Shown one piece after another: positions 25,194-33,711 of a stretch of 64,000 nucleotides of DNA. Source of the stretch: Lachnospiraceae bacterium C1.1 (GTDB taxonomy: Bacteria; Bacillota; Clostridia; Lachnospirales; Lachnospiraceae); the NCBI GenBank assembly GCA_030434875.1, contig JAUISW010000001.1:2615501-2679500 (forward strand), written 5' to 3'. Made by a program: the position numbers and the translations under genes. The notes under the pieces were generated by a model that saw only the letters and a program-made list of their open reading frames with translations, made no database searches and had not been told where the DNA came from. Each line of letters begins with the position of its first letter. Position 1 is the stretch's first letter.

Positions 25194-26867
25194 TCATGCA
25201 GAGTAAACCTTCTTTCCCTCAAAATAGGTAGCCTGCGCCTTGGCAGTGTGTATCTCATCCGCCGGACAGGACAGCACATCCTTGTCAACGAGGAGGAAAT
25301 CCGCATATTTGCCTTCTTTGATGCTGCCTCTTTCATCTTCAATGAACATCTGCTTTGCGCAGTTAATGGTCAGGGCTGTCAGGGCCTGCTCGCGGGTCAG
25401 GTGCTCATCGTACCACCAGGGATCTCCCTTCACCGTGGGGTGAACACAGGTAACCGCAATCTCCATAATGCCGAATGGGTCGTCGGGGCAGCCGGAAAGT
25501 GCAGGAAAATCAGAGTGTGAGGAGACATTGATGCCGTAATCGAAATAAGTCTTCATGGGATAGGATTTATCCTCCATGCCTTCGGGAACAAGAGGTTTCA
25601 AGAGATCAGCTGCTCCGGATGGCATATCATGCCACAGCATGCCTGCGGTTGCATAGATATTATGATCCGCCATACGCTGCCAGTCTGACTGATCAACATT
25701 ACGCACATGTACGACAGTATTACGCATTTCATCTTTTCCGCCACTGACGAATGCGTTGACACATTGATTCACGGCCTTATTGCCCATTGTATGTATATGC
25801 ATGGACAGACCTTTTTCATTAGCCTTGCGCGTAATGTCCGTAGTCTCCTCTTCCGTCCAGTTGACGAGGCCCTGATGTCCGTCGGGATATAACGGATCCA
25901 CGAATCCCGTACCGCCTTCAACCGTGCCGTCCATAAAGAGCTTGATCCAGTTCGTTAATACGTGATCGGTAGCGTATTTTCTGACGGCATCTGCTTCGGC
26001 AAGGGTCTTATCAACGTTCATCCAGCTTTCAATCTCGTAACTTAAGCCCAATATAAAGTTCATATCACCGGCCTCGTCCACCTGTCTCGCAGCCTGATAG
26101 AAATGGTCGTTATAGAAATATTGAGACCATCCGTCCATATACATCGTGTATCCCTCTGACAGCATCTGATCCTGGATCGTCTTTATAGTTGCTTTTGCAA
26201 CATCTACCGAGAAAAGCCTGTCATTGTCAAGGAAGGAACGCACATAGGTTCCTGCCTGTTCCTTGAGGAAACCGGTGGGTGTACCGTCGGGACCTATTTC
26301 TATCTCGCCTCCGCGGATCTCAGTCTTTAATACTGTTCCGTCTTCCTTCATGATCCCTGCGTTAACCAGGGCAATGGTGTTCACCAGTCCCTTATGGCCT
26401 TCCTCATCGGCAAAGTAGATCGGAATATCAGTGCTTATGGCGTCCAACTGCTGACGGGTGGGCATATTCTTAGAAAAGGTATGATAATTCCAGCCGAAAC
26501 CGAATACAGTCTTTATCCCGTTGGCCTTTGCCTTCTCCACAGCAGCTGGAACAATCTCCTTAAGAAACTTATCCACATCATCCTGTCCGCCAACGACCGT
26601 TCCGACCATAGGCATGGCATGACCCGTAAAATAATGTGCATGACCGTTGCCACAGGAAGGCATCACAAGACCCTTGCCGGTATGATCGATAACTTCAGTC
26701 CTTCCTTCTTCAATAAATGCCCTGGCTCCCTTTCTGTCACCTGCATAGACATACCTGCCGTCCTTTACGGCAAATGCTTCCACTGTCTGATTCTCGGAAG
26801 TAAATATCTTTCCATAGACAACGAGATCCGCACTGTTTCCGCCTGTAAGCTTACCTGTTTCGTTCAT
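25194..26867 (-). CDS. Amidohydrolase family 3 enzyme (AH-1), YtcJ-like
   Basis: The 557-aa protein is an Amidohydro_3 member. It shows N-terminal DLVVYGKIFTS, metal motif GHAHY, KLFMDGT (the usual Lys-bearing strand), MHIHTMG (second HxH), VHVRNVD, SHSDFPAL (metal Asp) and the C-terminal beta-sandwich end GSIKEGKYADFLLVD. Family members hydrolyse N-substituted amides or formamides; the substrate here is unknown. ATG at 26867 follows AGGAGG at 11 bases; a longer frame to 26972 is low-complexity and lacks a ribosome site. AH-1 is the most diverged of the five paralogues. Confidence 0.88.
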   Translation of the reverse strand: MNETGKLTGGNSADLVVYGKIFTSENQTVEAFAVKDGRYVYAGDRKGARAFIEEGRTEVIDHTGKGLVMPSCGNGHAHYFTGHAMPMVGTVVGGQDDVDKFLKEIVPAAVEKAKANGIKTVFGFGWNYHTFSKNMPTRQQLDAISTDIPIYFADEEGHKGLVNTIALVNAGIMKEDGTVLKTEIRGGEIEIGPDGTPTGFLKEQAGTYVRSFLDNDRLFSVDVAKATIKTIQDQMLSEGYTMYMDGWSQYFYNDHFYQAARQVDEAGDMNFILGLSYEIESWMNVDKTLAEADAVRKYATDHVLTNWIKLFMDGTVEGGTGFVDPLYPDGHQGLVNWTEEETTDITRKANEKGLSMHIHTMGNKAVNQCVNAFVSGGKDEMRNTVVHVRNVDQSDWQRMADHNIYATAGMLWHDMPSGAADLLKPLVPEGMEDKSYPMKTYFDYGINVSSHSDFPALSGCPDDPFGIMEIAVTCVHPTVKGDPWWYDEHLTREQALTALTINCAKQMFIEDERGSIKEGKYADFLLVDKDVLSCPADEIHTAKAQATYFEGKKVYSA

Positions 26868-26941
26868 TTTATTCGTTTCCTCCTTTTTTTGTTTGCAGGG
26901 ATGCGTGATTCGCTCCTGCATCCTAAGTATCTGTCTTAATA

Positions 26942-26969
26942 GGGCAGTCCGAAATCTTCCGAACTGCCC
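26942..26969 (-). terminator. Hairpin between CE-B and AH-1 (possible attenuator)
   Basis: GGGCAGT and ACTGCCC form a stem with an inner CCG/CGG extension. The U-run on the minus strand is poor (CTATTAAG), so it may slow or process the transcript and not stop it. Confidence 0.4.
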
Positions 26970-27002
26970 CATAATATGTTAATTGACTTTCTTTACTTCT
27001 CT

Positions 27003-28607
27003 CTAACGGACGTAGTACCTGGTCATGAAGTAGGTTCTGTCCCAATCCACGATACTCATGGCGGACTCCTTCTCAGCACGGATGTCGAACTCGTCAAAGA
27101 CCATCACGTACTTATCCGTAAGGTCATAAAGCGGCCATTCCTTAGCTTTGCCATCAGGCGAAATGTCAGCAGAAAGAGAGGGATTGCCGGTCTTAGCGAA
27201 CTGCACCCACATTTTCCGCATCGTCCTGGAAAAAGTTTTGTCAAACTGTCTTCCCGTGACTAAAGTCTCCTCAGCATGGTTGAACAGCTCCGAGAGCTCT
27301 ATCGCGTGTCCGCTCTTCATCATTGGAATGGAAGACTCTGCCCTGAAATAGTAGACGTATGTCTTTCCACCGCCCTTGACCTGGTTTTCTGCCGTTCTGA
27401 TAAGCGGTGCGTTAAACCAGTACTGATCCATAAAGTGGCTGAGTTTGTCATAATCCTCGCCCGGAAGGTCTTTTATATAGCTCTCAGCAAGCTTCCTCTC
27501 CTCCTCGGTGAACTGCGCGAGCTTCTCGGCATTGCAGTTCTCCGCCCACGGCATGAAGTTCTCCGCGCCGAACCCGGCCACGAAGTAACTGCATTCGTCC
27601 TTCGTGCAGCCCTGCATGATGTCAAGATCCTTTGCCGCACCCTTCTCATAGGCATCAAATACCTCTTTTGGAAGGAACTTGCCGTCACGCTCCGGTGTGG
27701 TGAGCGGCATCGAAAGCACTTTCGACGCAGCCTGTACGATTTTGTCTACGTCAGTCTTCATGAGGTCAGCAACGGTTTTGCAGCCCAGCTCCTCCATCAG
27801 CGTATTCGTACACCAGATCGACTGTTCAGTTGACCTGCAGAACGCAGGCGAACCGCTCTGGGCGATGACGCGCCTGAAATACTTATGCGAGCCCTCCACC
27901 AAAGGCAGCAAAGAAACAGAGCCGCCTCCTGCGGACTGTCCAAAGATAGTCACGTTGTCATGGTCGCCGCCGAATCCGGCAATATTCTCGTGTATCCACT
28001 TCAGCGCCGCCAGCTGATCCATGAGGCCAAGGTTCTGTGCATCCGGGTAATCCGCTCCGTCCGGCAGATGGGAAAGACGAAGAAATCCGAGTGCGTTGAG
28101 CCGGTACTCGATTGAGACGAGGATGATATCCGGGTTCTCCTGCACGAAGCTGGTACCCTCCTCGCGGGGCTCGGGTGTGGCGCCGAGCTCATAGGCGCCG
28201 CCATGGATCCACACCATGACCGGTTTCTTCTGAGTCCCTTTCTCATCAGCTTTCCAGATATTCAGATACAGGCAGTCCTCACCCTGGGGGTAGAGGCCTC
28301 CCATCTGACCGGGACTTCCCACCTGACAGGGAGCCTTTCCGAAGTAGTACGCCTCGTACACGCCGTCGTCCGGATTGACATCCACCGGTGCCTTCCAGCG
28401 CAGGTTCCCGACCGGCTGCTTTCCCACAAAGGGTATACCCTTGTATGCAATGATATTCCCCGTCTTCTTTCCGACAAAAGTGCCGTTGATGCACTTGACT
28501 CCCAGCGAACGGTCATAATTCCCGTCTGTAATTTTTCTGTTCTCTCCGTACAGAGCATACATCTTCGCTGTCGCTTCATCCAATCCCATCATTACCATTC
28601 CACTCAT
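27003..28607 (-). CDS. Type-B carboxylesterase (CE-B), complete catalytic triad
   Basis: This 534-aa protein is a close paralogue of CE-A and keeps the full active site: HGG oxyanion hole (VWIHGGAYELGA), GQSAG (Ser225), Glu338 (CTKDE) and His434 (SGHAIEL). No signal peptide is seen. It is cytoplasmic and should hydrolyse esters of unknown structure. AAAGGAG precedes ATG at a normal distance. A 20-codon relic of an amidohydrolase C-terminus lies immediately upstream, the same arrangement as at CE-A, which shows that an amidohydrolase once preceded it. Confidence 0.9.
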   Translation of the reverse strand: MSGMVMMGLDEATAKMYALYGENRKITDGNYDRSLGVKCINGTFVGKKTGNIIAYKGIPFVGKQPVGNLRWKAPVDVNPDDGVYEAYYFGKAPCQVGSPGQMGGLYPQGEDCLYLNIWKADEKGTQKKPVMVWIHGGAYELGATPEPREEGTSFVQENPDIILVSIEYRLNALGFLRLSHLPDGADYPDAQNLGLMDQLAALKWIHENIAGFGGDHDNVTIFGQSAGGGSVSLLPLVEGSHKYFRRVIAQSGSPAFCRSTEQSIWCTNTLMEELGCKTVADLMKTDVDKIVQAASKVLSMPLTTPERDGKFLPKEVFDAYEKGAAKDLDIMQGCTKDECSYFVAGFGAENFMPWAENCNAEKLAQFTEEERKLAESYIKDLPGEDYDKLSHFMDQYWFNAPLIRTAENQVKGGGKTYVYYFRAESSIPMMKSGHAIELSELFNHAEETLVTGRQFDKTFSRTMRKMWVQFAKTGNPSLSADISPDGKAKEWPLYDLTDKYVMVFDEFDIRAEKESAMSIVDWDRTYFMTRYYVR

Positions 28608-28623
28608 TGCTTCAATCTCCTTT

Positions 28624-28683
28624 TCACAGATTCATTTTTCTTTCTATCCAAAAATACACTTCCTTCGGCTTGTTCTGTCTGAA
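28624..28683 (-). pseudogene. Tiny amidohydrolase C-terminal relic
   Basis: On the minus strand the frame reads FRQNKPKEVYFWIERKMNL then stop. It matches the final residues of the amidohydrolases (FSNNKPTDVYFAGKKVN). The 20 codons sit between the broken carboxylesterase (28697) and CE-B. Homology is short but the position repeats the AH-relic/CE junction at 25028. Confidence 0.65.
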
Positions 28684-28696
28684 GTACCGACAGAGC

Positions 28697-29600
28697 CTAT
28701 GATTTCTGCTCACGTGCGGCGAGGATATCAAACATGTAGGCAGGGGTAAAGTACTTGTCCATGAACTGATAGTAATCTACCAGGGGGAGCACGGCCTTGT
28801 ATTGGTCAGCCAGCAGATCACGTTTGATACGTATGTCATCAGGTCCGGCAATATCCAGAACGTTCTGTTCCCCGGCCGAGTAAGGCTTCCATTCAACCTT
28901 ATCTGTGGATGGGTTGCCGCAGCGCGCGAAATTGGTCCACATCTGCTGAACGGTGTCAAAAATCTCATCGGGGATGTTCGTGCCGTTGAAAGCACTGCTC
29001 GTCCCGACACAGCGAACGTCGAACACGAATATGAGCTCCACAGAATGCGCTGCTCCCACATCAGGATTGCTGCCCGGATACGACCAGTAGTAGCTGTAGG
29101 TTTTGCTCCACGCACTCTGCTCGTCGAGCTGTTTAAGCATGGGAACCCTGAACATGAGCTCATCTATGAACTCCGTTTCGATAAGCCCCGGCTCTTTAAA
29201 CCTGCAGACCCGTTTAAATTCCTCATAATACTTTTTGTCCTCTTCCTTCAGATAGGGAACTGCGTCTCCGACGGTGCGCTGGGCAAATATCTTTTGCTCT
29301 TCCACGCTGAACATCGGACCCTCGCCCATGAACAGTCTGGCCTCGTCGGCCGTACTGCCAGCCATGATTGTTATGTGTTTCGCATAGCCCTTCTTATTCC
29401 GGTGCCTTGAAGCGGCGCTCGCTCACGGGCGGCTTCGCAAAGGGGATACCCAGCCACTGTGCGACCCCGTGCTCCTCGGTTCCGACGAAGGTGCCGTTTA
29501 TGCACTTCACAGCATGAGTCTTGTCATAGTCTCCCTTGATCTCACTGTTCAGGCTCTCGTATGACTCCAATCTGATCAAATCCTTAAATTCTCTTTTCAT
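28697..29600 (-). pseudogene. Carboxylesterase with internal deletion of the catalytic centre
   Basis: The N-terminal piece (29394-29600, good GGGAG site) has CINGTFVG and GIPFAKPP and stops right after FKAPE. The C-terminal piece (28697 to about 29385) resumes in another frame with HITIMAGSTADEARLF, corresponding to family residues around 330, and runs to the normal end with AAHSVEL at the His position. About 220 codons containing the HGG loop and the nucleophile are missing, and the two parts are out of frame. It cannot encode an active esterase. It follows AH-2 in the array. Confidence 0.88.
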
Positions 29601-29624
29601 ATCCTGAACTCCCTTCATAAGAAT

Positions 29625-31280
29625 TCAATTTACTTTCTTTCCGGCAAAGTACACATCCGTCGGCTTGTTATTGCTAAAGCCATCCTTTTCTGCCGTAAGC
29701 AGGTCTTGATCAAATACCAGATAGTCCGCGTCCTTGCCGGCAGTGATCGATCCCTTTTTATCCTCTATGCCAAGCTGCTTCGCGCCGTTGATCGTAAAGC
29801 CCAGCAGCATCTCTTCGATATTCATTCTCTCATCTTCCGGAGGGAATACCGTAGCGCATCTTGCAAATTCATAATTTCTGGTCTTTTCGGTGATCTTACG
29901 TGTCATGCCGACTTCCATACCAAGGTAAGGATTCCATGTCATAAAATCCATGAAAGTGATGTTATCACTGGACCATGCGACCAGAGCACCGCTGTCCCAG
30001 ACCGTCTTGCAGCGGAACTGCTTGCATGCGCGATCCATGCCCAGCCATTTAGCAGACTCATCCGGGGTTCCCGCATGCCAGTGCGGTGTGAAATTCGCGA
30101 TCACGCCAAGCTTTGCGAAACGATCCAGATCCGCGTCATCCTCAATCTCCAGATGAGCACAGGTAACCCTTACCTTTAAGCTGTCTCCCAGCTCCTTTTT
30201 GGCCATTTCATAGCCATCAAGTACTGTGCGTGACGCGCGCTCTCCCACAGTGTGAAGATGAAGATCCAGATTCGCCTCATTGAGGTTTTTCAAAAGCTCA
30301 CAGATTCCCTCTGCGGAAAAAGCAGTAGTTCCGACCGTATCTACATCCACATAAGGGGTGACCATGGCAGCGGTATGGATCTTCTGTGTACCGTCCATGA
30401 AGATCTTCATGGTATGAACCTTAAGGTGCTCCGTGTTGTACTCACGATTGAAGCGCTTCACCTCCTCAAGCCCCTCCTTGGCATCCCGCTCAGCGTTGAT
30501 CACAAGGCTTCCGTCAACATAAACGGGCAGCTTGCCCTGTTCATCAAGAGCCTTCAGACGCTTATACACCTTCTCATGGAACTTTGCGTCCCCCGGAAGA
30601 CCGGCATCAAAGACGCAGCTCACTCCGTACTCAACGCAAAAGTCAATCCAGCGTTTAAGGGCTGCATCAACCTGTTCATCGGAAAGCTCCATCGAGCTGT
30701 CGAGGATGATAGGTATTTCCGCTGCGCCTTCAATGCAGTTTCCTGTCACATGTCCGTCCTTACGCACATAAATAGCAAGCCCCGGTATGGGATCGGGTGT
30801 GTCGTCTGTAATACCATGTCTTTCAAGGATCTTTGAGTTTACCCAGATACTGTGTCCCTCGCCTTCCTGGATCTGAAGCTCGGCATCAGGACAGATGGCA
30901 TCGAGATCCTCCTTTACGATATCCTCTCCGTTAAGATACTTTTTCTCCAGAAGGAATCTGTAACGCTTCTGACCGGGGTTCTCCTTGATGCGCCTGGCCA
31001 TAATGTCCAGAGCCTCCTGTTTGCCGTTAGGCTCAAGGCGTTCTCCCATATCAGCATATTCAAATCCTACAGGGATAGTTACATGGACATGACTGTCGAT
31101 GATGCCGGGCATGATGAATTTGCCGCCGAGGTCAGTGACCTCTCCCTCATATTCCGAAAGACCAGCCTCGTCACCCACATAGACGAACTTGCCGTCCTTT
31201 ACCACAAGGGCGGAAGCCTCCGGCTTGTCCTTATCCGATGTGAAGATTTTCGCGTTTTTGATGATCTTGTCTGCTTTCAT
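29625..31280 (-). CDS. Amidohydrolase family 3 enzyme (AH-2)
   Basis: This protein of about 551 aa starts at ATG 31280 behind AAAGGAG. It has DSHVHVT (first HxH), KIFMDGT, LHLHTVGERA, a CAHLE segment, WSSDNITF (metal Asp region) and the terminal GSITAGKDADYLVFD...DVYFAGKKVN. It is the closest paralogue of AH-5, sharing long stretches such as KADKIIKNAKIFTS with few changes. Predicted as a cytoplasmic amide/formamide hydrolase. It has its own promoter region with the conserved operator (31334-31386) and is followed by the broken esterase. Confidence 0.9.
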   Translation of the reverse strand: MKADKIIKNAKIFTSDKDKPEASALVVKDGKFVYVGDEAGLSEYEGEVTDLGGKFIMPGIIDSHVHVTIPVGFEYADMGERLEPNGKQEALDIMARRIKENPGQKRYRFLLEKKYLNGEDIVKEDLDAICPDAELQIQEGEGHSIWVNSKILERHGITDDTPDPIPGLAIYVRKDGHVTGNCIEGAAEIPIILDSSMELSDEQVDAALKRWIDFCVEYGVSCVFDAGLPGDAKFHEKVYKRLKALDEQGKLPVYVDGSLVINAERDAKEGLEEVKRFNREYNTEHLKVHTMKIFMDGTQKIHTAAMVTPYVDVDTVGTTAFSAEGICELLKNLNEANLDLHLHTVGERASRTVLDGYEMAKKELGDSLKVRVTCAHLEIEDDADLDRFAKLGVIANFTPHWHAGTPDESAKWLGMDRACKQFRCKTVWDSGALVAWSSDNITFMDFMTWNPYLGMEVGMTRKITEKTRNYEFARCATVFPPEDERMNIEEMLLGFTINGAKQLGIEDKKGSITAGKDADYLVFDQDLLTAEKDGFSNNKPTDVYFAGKKVN

Positions 31281-31333
31281 TGTTTCTCCTTTCGTTTCGC
31301 ATGCACTGAACAAAATGCAATAATAATATGATA

Positions 31334-31386
31334 ATTATTGCTGCTTTTTTCTGCTGCCTTCAAGAGGGGTTTCCAGAATGTCAAAC
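31334..31386 (-). promoter_or_regulatory. Promoter with conserved operator for the AH-2 segment
   Basis: On the minus strand TTTGACATTCTGGAAA is followed by CCCCTCTTGAAGG, a close copy of the element at 23130-23158 with identical 21-base spacing between the two TTGA cores. TTGAAG (31358-31363) and AATAAT/CAATAA (31334-31340) form a plausible -35/-10. Confidence 0.5.
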
Positions 31387-31397
31387 AATTTTCCCCG

Positions 31398-33368
31398 TTA
31401 TTTCACCATATAGTCCAATAAACCTTTAACCTCTGTTATTTTGTCTTCAATCGTATCGCACGCTAATTTCCCGTCCGCAACGATAAGCGCCCGGGGAAAA
31501 GCCTTCCAGTCGAGACCGCCGAAGCCCGAAATCTCGTTGCGATACAGCTGCAGGGCATCTCCGCTGACGAATTTTTGCAGCAGAGCCTGGAGCGTCTCGG
31601 ACAGATCCGCATTCATCACGCTGCCGTACATCTGTAACGCTTCTCCGTTTCCGAGCAATGTTGCGAGAACATCTGCGGTGCCCGAACCCAGGTTCTCGAT
31701 CAGCGCCCTTTCGTCCCAGTACATCAGATGCACCTTGTTTCCACCCTGCGATAACTTTGCCGCGACTCGATAAACACCCAGCGCTATCCATTGCCCAACC
31801 AGCTTTGATTTCGCCTCAAGCTCAGACGAAGCCGATGTCTGAGCCTCGATATACGCCCGCACCGCCTCGGCGATGGAACCGTCCAAATATCCCTGCTGGT
31901 TATCCACAGCTGCGTTTACCGCGTCCTCGTAGTTCTTACTGCCAACGGCGGACCGGAACACCTGCATTTTCCCGCCGGTAATGCCGACGATAAACTCGAT
32001 ACCCGAAGCGGCTCCGTTCCGATATGCCTCATACACCTTCTTAGGGACCAGTTTTCCGTCACAGGTCGGTGCGCACATATTCATCCAAAGCCTTTGTAAA
32101 GCATCCTTTAGGGCTTGTGTATCCAGCTGCAAGAGTTCCTCCATTGTCGAAGTGTTTGTTTCTTTCAGCAGCGCTTTCGCCAGAGTTCTGGAAGCATCCG
32201 GCGTATCATAGGCAGACTCCGGGCTGCCATTGAACACGAAAGCCCTCTTAAACAGTCCCTTCGCCTGCTCACTGGCGGCTAATAGGCAGATACTAGTCGC
32301 ACCTGACTCGAAGCCCAGCACCGTGATCTGATCGGGATCGCCTCCGAAGGCGGCGATGTTTTCCCTGATCCACTTCAGAGCCGCGATTTGATCCAGCAGC
32401 CCGAGGTTCAGGGCGTCCGGGCAGGCCTCCCCGCCGGGAACCTCCGAAAAATCAATGAACCCGAATATACCGAGACGATAATTAAAGCTGACAAGCACGA
32501 TATCCTGATTTGTATTTACATAATCTCCGCCGTACAGCAGCGGATCGACCGCGCTGCCATAGGTAAAATCGCCATGGTGGAACAGCACGAGCACCGGCTT
32601 TTTCGCCTCTGTCTTTTCGGCTCCGGCGGCAATATTCAGGGTCAGGCAGTCCTCGCTCTGCCGGTGATGCCTTATGATCGAACCCTTGTGCTCCACCTGT
32701 ATGGCCGAAGCACCGAAGTTCTTTGCCTCAAATACTTCCTCTGACGCAGGGAGCGGCTCGGGTGCCTTCCATCTGAGTTCCCCTACCGGCGGCTTTGCAT
32801 ATGGAATGCCCATAAAGATTCGTGTCTTCTTGTACTTCTCCCCGACATAGGTGCCGGTTCGCGTCCTGACCGCGCACTCGGCATCATATCCACCGTGAAC
32901 GGCCCGGTTCTGCCGGTTCACCTGCTCGATGTCCTTATCCGCAACATCGAACACATAACCCTCGCTTCCGTCCCCGTAAAGCTTGCGGATCTTTCGGACA
33001 CGATATCCACGGATGCACAGATTCACCACAAGACCGAGAATTGGAGGACCCACAACCCACACAAACTCCTCCTCCAGGTCTTCCACCAGGGATGCGCCCA
33101 GTAAACGCATGGAAACAAACTCGGCGAGCAGGAAAACGAGCAGGATTGCCACATAAGTGAATATCCGGTTGGCCGTTTTTTGCTGGACTGTTTTGCTGAA
33201 AACAAGCTTACTGATGAGTTCTTCCAGCGCAATTCCGAGGGCAAAGCAGGACACCATGCACGCAAGCTGCGGCCAGCCCAGATGCATCGGGATCGTATAG
33301 CCAAAGCCATATCCCATTGCCGAGATGAACGCTACCATAAAATCATCGATTGTAAATAGCTTTTTCAT
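31398..33368 (-). CDS. Membrane-anchored carboxylesterase-fold protein lacking catalytic Glu and His
   Basis: An N-terminal module (residues 1-120) has about four membrane helices and is followed by a full-length type-B carboxylesterase fold. Ser355 (GFESGATS) is present. The oxyanion loop reads HHGD in place of HGG. The Glu site (CTKDE in CE-B) is TGGKM. The His site (SGHAIEL) is SGTADVL. Like neuroligins, it is probably a binding or sensing protein, not a hydrolase. ATG at 33368 follows GGGAGG; a GTG at 33407 lies inside the cloverleaf repeat. Local GC is high (36 of 60 in 31501-31560). Confidence 0.85.
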   Translation of the reverse strand: MKKLFTIDDFMVAFISAMGYGFGYTIPMHLGWPQLACMVSCFALGIALEELISKLVFSKTVQQKTANRIFTYVAILLVFLLAEFVSMRLLGASLVEDLEEEFVWVVGPPILGLVVNLCIRGYRVRKIRKLYGDGSEGYVFDVADKDIEQVNRQNRAVHGGYDAECAVRTRTGTYVGEKYKKTRIFMGIPYAKPPVGELRWKAPEPLPASEEVFEAKNFGASAIQVEHKGSIIRHHRQSEDCLTLNIAAGAEKTEAKKPVLVLFHHGDFTYGSAVDPLLYGGDYVNTNQDIVLVSFNYRLGIFGFIDFSEVPGGEACPDALNLGLLDQIAALKWIRENIAAFGGDPDQITVLGFESGATSICLLAASEQAKGLFKRAFVFNGSPESAYDTPDASRTLAKALLKETNTSTMEELLQLDTQALKDALQRLWMNMCAPTCDGKLVPKKVYEAYRNGAASGIEFIVGITGGKMQVFRSAVGSKNYEDAVNAAVDNQQGYLDGSIAEAVRAYIEAQTSASSELEAKSKLVGQWIALGVYRVAAKLSQGGNKVHLMYWDERALIENLGSGTADVLATLLGNGEALQMYGSVMNADLSETLQALLQKFVSGDALQLYRNEISGFGGLDWKAFPRALIVADGKLACDTIEDKITEVKGLLDYMVK

Positions 33369-33393
33369 GATTTTCCCAGTCCTCCCAAAATGA

Positions 33394-33544
33394 TTGTTAC
33401 TGTTCACACGCTTTCAGCGTGCTCCAGTAACGGGTTTTGCCATTTAAAATTGCCTACAGCAATGGGCAAAACCCAGTGTTCAGTCAAAGTTATTGTGGCA
33501 TAACTGCGCAGCGGAGTGCGCAGTTTGCCTGTGAACAGTAACAA
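33394..33544. repeat. Cloverleaf-like multi-hairpin repeat
   Basis: Fifteen-base perfect terminal inverted repeats (TTGTTACTGTTCACA, 33394-33408; complement 33530-33544) enclose three stem-loops: CACGC/GCGTG (33407-33421), GGGTTTTGCC/GGGCAAAACCC (33432-33474, with a nested ATTGC/GCAAT) and AACTGCGCA/TGCGCAGTT (33502-33525). No coding frame fits. It lies between the likely promoter (-10 at 33573-33578) and the ATG of the membrane esterase, so it would be in the mRNA leader. It may be a MITE-like dispersed repeat. Confidence 0.8.
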
Positions 33545-33572
33545 ATGATTCATTTACTTCGTTTTCAATTTC

Positions 33573-33619
33573 ATTATACATAACATTTTACTAAGAAAAT
33601 AATTAAAAAACCGTTAAAA
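33573..33619 (-). promoter_or_regulatory. Promoter with tandem 11-bp TTTTAA repeats (site B)
   Basis: On the minus strand TTTTAACGGTT (33609-33619) and TTTTAATTATT (33598-33608) are followed by a weaker third unit TTCTTAGTAAA. Eight bases later TATAAT lies at 33573-33578. Direct repeats on one helical turn ending eight bases before -10 match known SARP activator sites. The first unit is nearly identical to those at 39056-39066 and 42355-42365. Confidence 0.65.
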
Positions 33620-33629
33620 AAAGAGCATT

Positions 33630-33659
33630 TACACTCCTGCGGCAAAGCCGCAGGAGTGC
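33630..33659 (-). terminator. Terminator after AH-3
   Basis: CACTCCTGCGGC pairs with GCCGCAGGAGTG; on the minus strand a T-run follows (CTCTTTTTTT). Confidence 0.85.
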
Positions 33660-33711
33660 CTTTTCTCCTCTATAAACGCTGTTTTATATCTGACTTGGTC
33701 CGTTCGGTCTG

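Noticed and set aside
25015..25197. 60-codon Arg/Ser-rich open frame
   Set aside because: It is the wrong frame; the correct minus-strand frame shows an amidohydrolase C-terminal relic.
30852..31331. Plus-strand frame opposite AH-2 (and similar ones opposite other array genes)
   Set aside because: These are mirror frames of amidohydrolase and esterase genes with no independent coding evidence.
33369..33407. Upstream GTG start for the membrane esterase
   Set aside because: It would place the first codons inside the terminal inverted repeat of the cloverleaf element; ATG at 33368 has a GGGAGG site.
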